The notes under the pieces: model-generated
Told to the model about the DNA's origin: nothing
The model's input: only the letters and a program-made list of their open reading frames with translations
Database searches by the model: none
Assembly: GCA_019747455.1 (NCBI GenBank)
Contig: JAIEQT010000180.1
Span: 1-7,607, forward strand
Reading direction: 5' to 3'
Length of the DNA stretch: 7,607 nucleotides
Source of the DNA: Chitinophagaceae bacterium
GTDB taxonomy: Bacteria > Bacteroidota > Bacteroidia > Chitinophagales > Chitinophagaceae
Shown here: piece by piece, positions 7,307 through 7,607 of the stretch
Position numbering within the stretch: position 1 is the stretch's first letter
Layout: each line of letters starts with the position of its first letter
Position numbers and translations under genes: made by a program

Positions 7307-7607
7307 TCTTACTTAACAAGTACTCAATGGCTAACTCATACCCCTTCAATCCCAAGCCGAAAATGCTACCGGCACATGTAGCACTTACATGCGAAAATTT
7401 ACGAAAATCTTCTCGGGCATGTACATTGCTGATATGTACTTCCACCACCGGGGCTTTAACCGCGGCTATTGCGTCGCCAATAGCTACCGAAGTGTGCGTA
7501 TAAGCAGCCGGATTCAACACAATGCCATCGGAATTAAAACCATATTCTTGGAAAAAATTATTTACTCTATAACATAGTGAAACATAAGATGTTCTCGCAA
7601 AAAAATA
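7302..7607 (-). CDS. aroQ: Type II 3-dehydroquinate dehydratase, C-terminal part (cut by window edge)
   Basis: This is the C-terminal ~85-100 residues of AroQ, the cytoplasmic dodecameric enzyme that converts 3-dehydroquinate to 3-dehydroshikimate in aromatic amino-acid synthesis. [17 protein letters not shown] (codons from 7529 leftward) supplies the substrate-binding Asn and His of the N-P-x-A-Y-T-H-T-S motif. [14 protein letters not shown] follows, with the active-site His (7434-7436) and Arg (7413-7415), and then [18 protein letters not shown] to the TAG stop. The family is about 140-150 residues, so the N-terminal half with the catalytic Tyr and Arg loop lies beyond 7607. The GTG at 7520 is an internal codon, not a start. 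The frame stays open to the window edge, but from about 7565 outward it stops resembling AroQ: SLCY stands where N-H-E-G is expected. A frameshift, degeneration or sequence error there is possible. It is convergent with the YceI-family gene. Confidence 0.85.
   Translation of the reverse strand, partial: YFFARTSYVSLCYRVNNFFQEYGFNSDGIVLNPAAYTHTSVAIGDAIAAVKAPVVEVHISNVHAREDFRKFSHVSATCAGSIFGLGLKGYELAIEYLLSKK

Noticed and set aside
7389..7577. 62-codon rightward open frame opposite aroQ
   Set aside because: The complementary strand encodes unmistakable AroQ motifs; this frame has none.

Overview
The window looks like a chromosomal piece of a Bacteroidetes genome, most likely Chitinophagaceae-like. 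The DNA is AT-rich, start codons follow A-rich stretches rather than Shine-Dalgarno sites, a Bacteroidetes-type TamB is present, and one lipoprotein carries a Q-K-D tail after its lipobox cysteine. The lineage is inferred from protein style, not from a marker gene.

Layout. (1) 1-3924 (+): most of a TamB-like envelope-bridging protein, cut by the left edge. (2) 3946-5472 (-): a multi-pass GT39/ArnT-like membrane glycosyltransferase, convergent with tamB across only 21 bp. (3) 5473-5557: a short divergent intergenic region that should hold the promoters for both directions. (4) 5558-7250 (+): three tightly packed genes for exported proteins, namely a small outer-membrane beta-barrel, a DM13-domain lipoprotein and a YceI-like periplasmic lipocalin. 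The gaps are 9 and 1 nt, so they probably form one transcript. (5) 7243-7306: a compact repeat-built intergenic element of four octamers followed by a REP-like hairpin; it contains the stop codons of both convergent neighbours. (6) 7302-7607 (-): the C-terminal part of a type II 3-dehydroquinate dehydratase (AroQ), cut by the right edge and unconvincing in its outermost ~15 codons.

Function. Apart from aroQ (shikimate pathway, cytoplasm), every gene here works in or across the envelope. TamB bridges inner and outer membranes, the glycosyltransferase modifies a periplasm-facing acceptor with a lipid-linked sugar, and the barrel-DM13-YceI trio spans outer membrane, probable cell surface and periplasm. 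The trio is the best candidate for an uncharacterised system: DM13 is a predicted redox domain and YceI proteins bind isoprenoid-like lipids, so a lipid or quinone-linked redox role is a reasonable but untested hypothesis. No RNA genes, transposases, CRISPR arrays or phage genes were seen.
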